Source: Clostridiales bacterium (lineage in GTDB: Bacteria > Bacillota > Clostridia > Christensenellales > CAG-917). Taken from it: a stretch of DNA of 7,660 nt. The stretch is from contig JAAVHW010000036.1 in NCBI GenBank assembly GCA_014799525.1, positions 1 to 7,660 on the forward strand, in the 5' to 3' direction. Numbering within the stretch: the stretch's first letter is position 1; every line of letters begins with the position of its first letter. Below are positions 6,301-7,660 of the stretch, piece after piece. The notes under the pieces were generated by a model that did no database searches, was not told the DNA's origin, and saw only the letters and a list, made by a program, of their open reading frames with translations. The translations under genes were made by a program, and so were the position numbers.

Positions 6301-6911
6301 TCAACCACCTTGCTATCGAGTCGCTCAAGGAAGCGGAGGAAAGGCTTGAGAAACAGGTGAACGACCGTGACGATATCGTCAAGTCCTGCGACGACATATA
6401 CGAGACAATCCGTACTATTACGGAGTATATGCAGGAGAAGTTTACAGAGGCGTTCACGCAGATAAACGAAAACTTCAAAGAAGTATTCGCGCAGTTATTC
6501 GGCGGCGGTAAGGGCGAGCTTAGGCTTGACACCAAGGAAACGACGGACGTACTTGAAGCGGGTATCGACATCTTTGCTCAGCCCCCAGGAAAGAAACTTC
6601 AGAACATCGGCTTGCTCAGCGGTGGCGAACGCGCACTTACGGCAATTGCAATTTTGTTTGCAATATTGCGCCTTAAGCCAATGCCTTTCTGCGTACTTGA
6701 CGAGATTGAGGCAGCACTCGACGACGCAAACGTCAACCTGTTTGCGGAGTTCTTGAAGAAGTTCTCAGACTACACGCAGTTTATCGTGATTACGCACAGA
6801 AAGCCGACCATGCGTCATGCGGACACGATATTCGGTGTTACCATGGAAGAAAAGGGCGTCACGAAGATTGTTTCAATCGAGTTTGAGGAAGCGGCGAAGC
6901 ACGCAAAATAA
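3327..6911 (+). CDS. smc: chromosome segregation/condensation protein SMC
   Basis: SMC is the ATPase of the bacterial condensin complex (with ScpA and ScpB), which organises and separates sister chromosomes; in Bacillus it is loaded by ParB at parS. The 1194-residue length is typical (about 1180-1190). Order of parts: N-terminal ATPase half with Walker A GPNGCGKS (32-39), R-loop LRGKN (from 57) and Q-loop IIGQGRVDEI (Gln146); a long charged heptad-rich coiled coil, about 165-505; hinge about 507-685 (SRIWGVLARVINVP, ALGGAMQNVLVE, GHGRVTF, GEVFARSGEITGGSRR); returning coiled coil, about 690-1020; C-terminal head with signature LLSGGER (1096-1102), Walker B FCVLDEIEAALDD (Asp1125, Glu1126) and His1157 in VITHRKPTM. 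All catalytic residues are intact. The start is a TTG codon supported by AGGAGG. It has its own promoter, and ftsY follows 116 bp later, probably on the same transcript. Identity is secure. Confidence 0.98.
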   Translation: MLNFVKLEVRGFKSFADKVEIPFKEGVTAIIGPNGCGKSNVSDAIRWTLGELSAKQLRGKNMQDVIFAGTEKRRSMSYCEVSLTFNNENQRLFSTLPFDEVVFTRKLDRSGLSEYCLNGARCTRTEIINLIRDTGIGKEGYSIIGQGRVDEIMSAKPDDRRHIFEEAAGISQNRAARNEAERKLEKANINLQTTNEVIAEIEKQLGPLRRQAEAAQKYAELTEKLKYNEVNLFLSNYDSTEDRKQKIQNRLNSYDKDLRIKNAEYNECDRRYNECLSTSNGIDRLTEDYNAELTSLKVDEARFEGEANVIKERIANIQKEINRLNEDLESVDNRLIVQAQRIKSVNDKKDEEQRLLLLASKECAEAEAKLKSLTSQLDDKESSLDARRREYIKAVEDLSELKANMAGIQAEKTANEKRAKDINALLVQKKAKLDEELTNLAIYKGNVKAARERMRQITVEYNEAMSERMEIQEAIKELNENIKGLENKRINAEANLNLELRVLEDYAGFQEPVRKLMNDAEHNEQLSSRIWGVLARVINVPSEYVTAIECALGGAMQNVLVESENDARFLINHLKARGHGRVTFRTHYTSRPQSLNGENCSVLNDRGCCGIASDLINYDKKYDRIISSLLGSTVIVRTMDDAIRLFREYNQSFRIVTLDGEVFARSGEITGGSRRLSSSLLSQESKIAEFRASVEKYKKNILITTNLISEKESDIEACNETVNRLNEEIGTLRMNIGLNEEREKLAETSSDTLQSEINRDASEYEQIKIQIAELTNKLGTIDTLEQLVDEKRSEYEHIDFSKTETDKQKSEREVASNKYTEIRIKVSSHKSAMDSYDQELFRLGNEKSELEDEKLDIITNLQVEKSRLNDIQNAPEKKVFSKEDTIRIEKLEKDLADLYERKRTLSEEIVNLDKRKTELNEERTVLTEKKTRDEGMLENVDIELRNQQEYILETYNLSYSSAAELKDPEFKAYGAQTEINELKRARNRLGDVNHLAIESLKEAEERLEKQVNDRDDIVKSCDDIYETIRTITEYMQEKFTEAFTQINENFKEVFAQLFGGGKGELRLDTKETTDVLEAGIDIFAQPPGKKLQNIGLLSGGERALTAIAILFAILRLKPMPFCVLDEIEAALDDANVNLFAEFLKKFSDYTQFIVITHRKPTMRHADTIFGVTMEEKGVTKIVSIEFEEAAKHAK

Positions 6912-6991
6912 TATAGGCGTGTGGTTCAAGGATACTAAGAGCGCAAAGCTTTGAGCGTAGAGTAGCGCAATAATTTTCATAAACATATGTG

Positions 6992-7008
6992 CGGCAGAGA
7001 TACTGCCG
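6992..7008 (+). other. GC-rich hairpin just upstream of ftsY
   Basis: CGGCAG (6992-6997) pairs with CTGCCG (7003-7008) around the 5-nt loop AGATA; a G-U pair at 6991/7009 can extend it. It ends 5 bases before the ftsY ribosome binding site and has no T run, so it is not a terminator. A weaker dyad centred on AAAGCTTT (6945-6952) lies earlier in the same 116-bp gap, and no convincing promoter is seen there. It may mark an mRNA processing or stability site between smc and ftsY. Confidence 0.45.
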
Positions 7009-7014
7009 TCATAT

Positions 7015-7022
7015 AAGGCGGT
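7015..7022 (+). promoter_or_regulatory. ribosome binding site of ftsY
   Basis: AAGGCGGT (7015-7022) is a one-mismatch Shine-Dalgarno, 5 nt before ATG 7028. The nearby GTG triplets (7021, 7023) are out of frame, so ATG 7028 is the start. Confidence 0.65.
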
Positions 7023-7027
7023 GTGTC

Positions 7028-7660
7028 ATGGGATTTTTTCAGAAGATAGCGCAGGCTATGAAAAAGACAAAGGACGCTTTTTCCAAAAAGCTGTTCTTTG
7101 CATTTTCCGCAAGAGAGTTTGACGACGATTTTTACGAAAATCTGGAAGAGGTTCTGCTCACTGCCGATATAGGCGTTACGGCTACCGAAAATCTTATTGA
7201 AGAGCTGAAGCAGGAGATTTTCGAAAACAAGCTCAAGAAGCCCGAGGATGCAATGGAGCTGCTCAAGCGACTTATGATAGAGGATATCGACTATGACATT
7301 CCCGAGTACGAATATCCGCTTGTCATATTGCTTTCGGGAGTGAACGGCGTAGGCAAGACGACGGCTATCGGCAAGCTTGCGCATCTTTTTAAGGAACAGG
7401 GCAAGAGCGTTGTCGTTGCGGCGGCGGATACCTTCCGTGCGGCGGCAAGCGAACAGCTTGAGGTTTGGGGACAGCGCGCAGGAGTCAGAGTTATACGCCA
7501 CAACGAGGGCGCAGACCCTGCGGCGGTCGTATTTGACGCAATAGCGTCCGCAAAGGCCAAGGGCAACGACGTAGTGCTTGTAGATACGGCAGGACGCTTG
7601 CACAACAAGAAAAACCTTATGGCGGAGCTTCAAAAGATTTGCCGCGTTGTGGATAGAGAA
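7028..7660 (+). CDS. ftsY: signal recognition particle receptor FtsY, N-terminal part (3' end outside window)
   Basis: FtsY is the SRP receptor GTPase at the inner face of the cytoplasmic membrane; it pairs with Ffh to hand translating ribosomes to the Sec translocon. The frame stays open from ATG 7028 to the window end and gives 211 residues of an expected ~300. Seen in order: a short amphipathic basic N-terminus (MGFFQKIAQAMKKTKDAFSK), the helical N domain to about residue 90 (LEEVLLTADIGVTAT), then the NG GTPase with G1 GVNGVGKTT (104-112), DTFRAAASEQL (134-144), RHNEGADPAAV (157-167) and G3 DTAGRLHNKKNLM (186-198). The GADPAAV and GRLHNK wording distinguishes FtsY from Ffh. It lacks the long acidic A domain of E. 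coli FtsY, as is usual in Firmicutes. It lies downstream of smc as in many clostridia, probably on the same transcript. Identity is secure. Confidence 0.97.
   Translation, partial: MGFFQKIAQAMKKTKDAFSKKLFFAFSAREFDDDFYENLEEVLLTADIGVTATENLIEELKQEIFENKLKKPEDAMELLKRLMIEDIDYDIPEYEYPLVILLSGVNGVGKTTAIGKLAHLFKEQGKSVVVAAADTFRAAASEQLEVWGQRAGVRVIRHNEGADPAAVVFDAIASAKAKGNDVVLVDTAGRLHNKKNLMAELQKICRVVDRE

Noticed and set aside
3482..6949. Shared 11-mer GAGCGCAAAGC at 3482-3492 and 6939-6949
   Set aside because: One copy is inside smc coding sequence and encodes conserved head residues; the match is short and probably chance.
6977..7633. Reverse-strand open frame (218 codons) across ftsY
   Set aside because: It is antisense to conserved FtsY GTPase motifs and shows no family resemblance of its own.
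1..7660. Mobile elements, CRISPR arrays, tRNA or rRNA genes
   Set aside because: I found no transposase or integrase motifs, no regularly spaced repeats and no tRNA-like or rRNA-like sequence; all long coding regions are housekeeping genes.

Overview
The window is a stretch of ordinary housekeeping chromosome from a low-to-mid-GC Gram-positive bacterium, most likely a member of the Clostridia. The gene order ackA - rpmF - plsX - rnc - smc - ftsY, all on the plus strand, is the classic Firmicutes arrangement. The Shine-Dalgarno sites (GGAGG, AGGAGG), the sigma-A-type promoters, the Zn-ribbon form of L32 and the clostridial wording of the SMC and PlsX motifs agree with this. I cannot name a genus.

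Layout. Positions 1-586 are the C-terminal half of acetate kinase (ackA), cut by the window edge. A 217-bp gap follows, with a nested stem-loop and then a clear sigma-A promoter for rpmF (ribosomal protein L32, 804-989). A strong intrinsic terminator closes rpmF (998-1027). A 148-bp spacer with a second, non-terminator hairpin leads to plsX (1176-2210). An A/C-rich, G-poor repetitive linker of 96 bp separates plsX from rnc (RNase III, 2307-2990), which ends at another intrinsic terminator (3013-3049). A 336-bp gap then carries the smc promoter (extended -10) and a cluster of short repeats. The condensin gene smc (3327-6911, TTG start) is followed after 116 bp by ftsY (7028 onward), the SRP receptor, cut by the right edge after 211 residues.

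How the genes work together. ackA supplies acetyl-phosphate/acetate metabolism. plsX makes acyl-phosphate for phospholipid synthesis. rpmF and rnc serve the ribosome and RNA processing. smc compacts and segregates the chromosome. ftsY delivers ribosomes to the membrane. The neighbours often found inside this cluster in other Firmicutes (DUF177/YceD before rpmF, fapR before plsX, acpP between plsX and rnc) are absent, and their places are taken by non-coding spacers. The cluster is therefore split into at least three likely transcription units: rpmF alone, plsX-rnc, and smc-ftsY.

No mobile element, CRISPR array, RNA gene or novel multigene system was found. The most interesting signal is in the gap before smc. 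Three exact half-sites of the ParB-binding parS consensus lie there (TGTTCCAC at 3087-3094; GTGAAACA at 3191-3198 and 3202-3209), two of them as a tandem 11-bp repeat just upstream of the -35 region, with near-copies at 3101-3108 and 3252-3259. No full parS palindrome is present. Since ParB loads SMC at parS, a regulatory link is an attractive but unproven idea.
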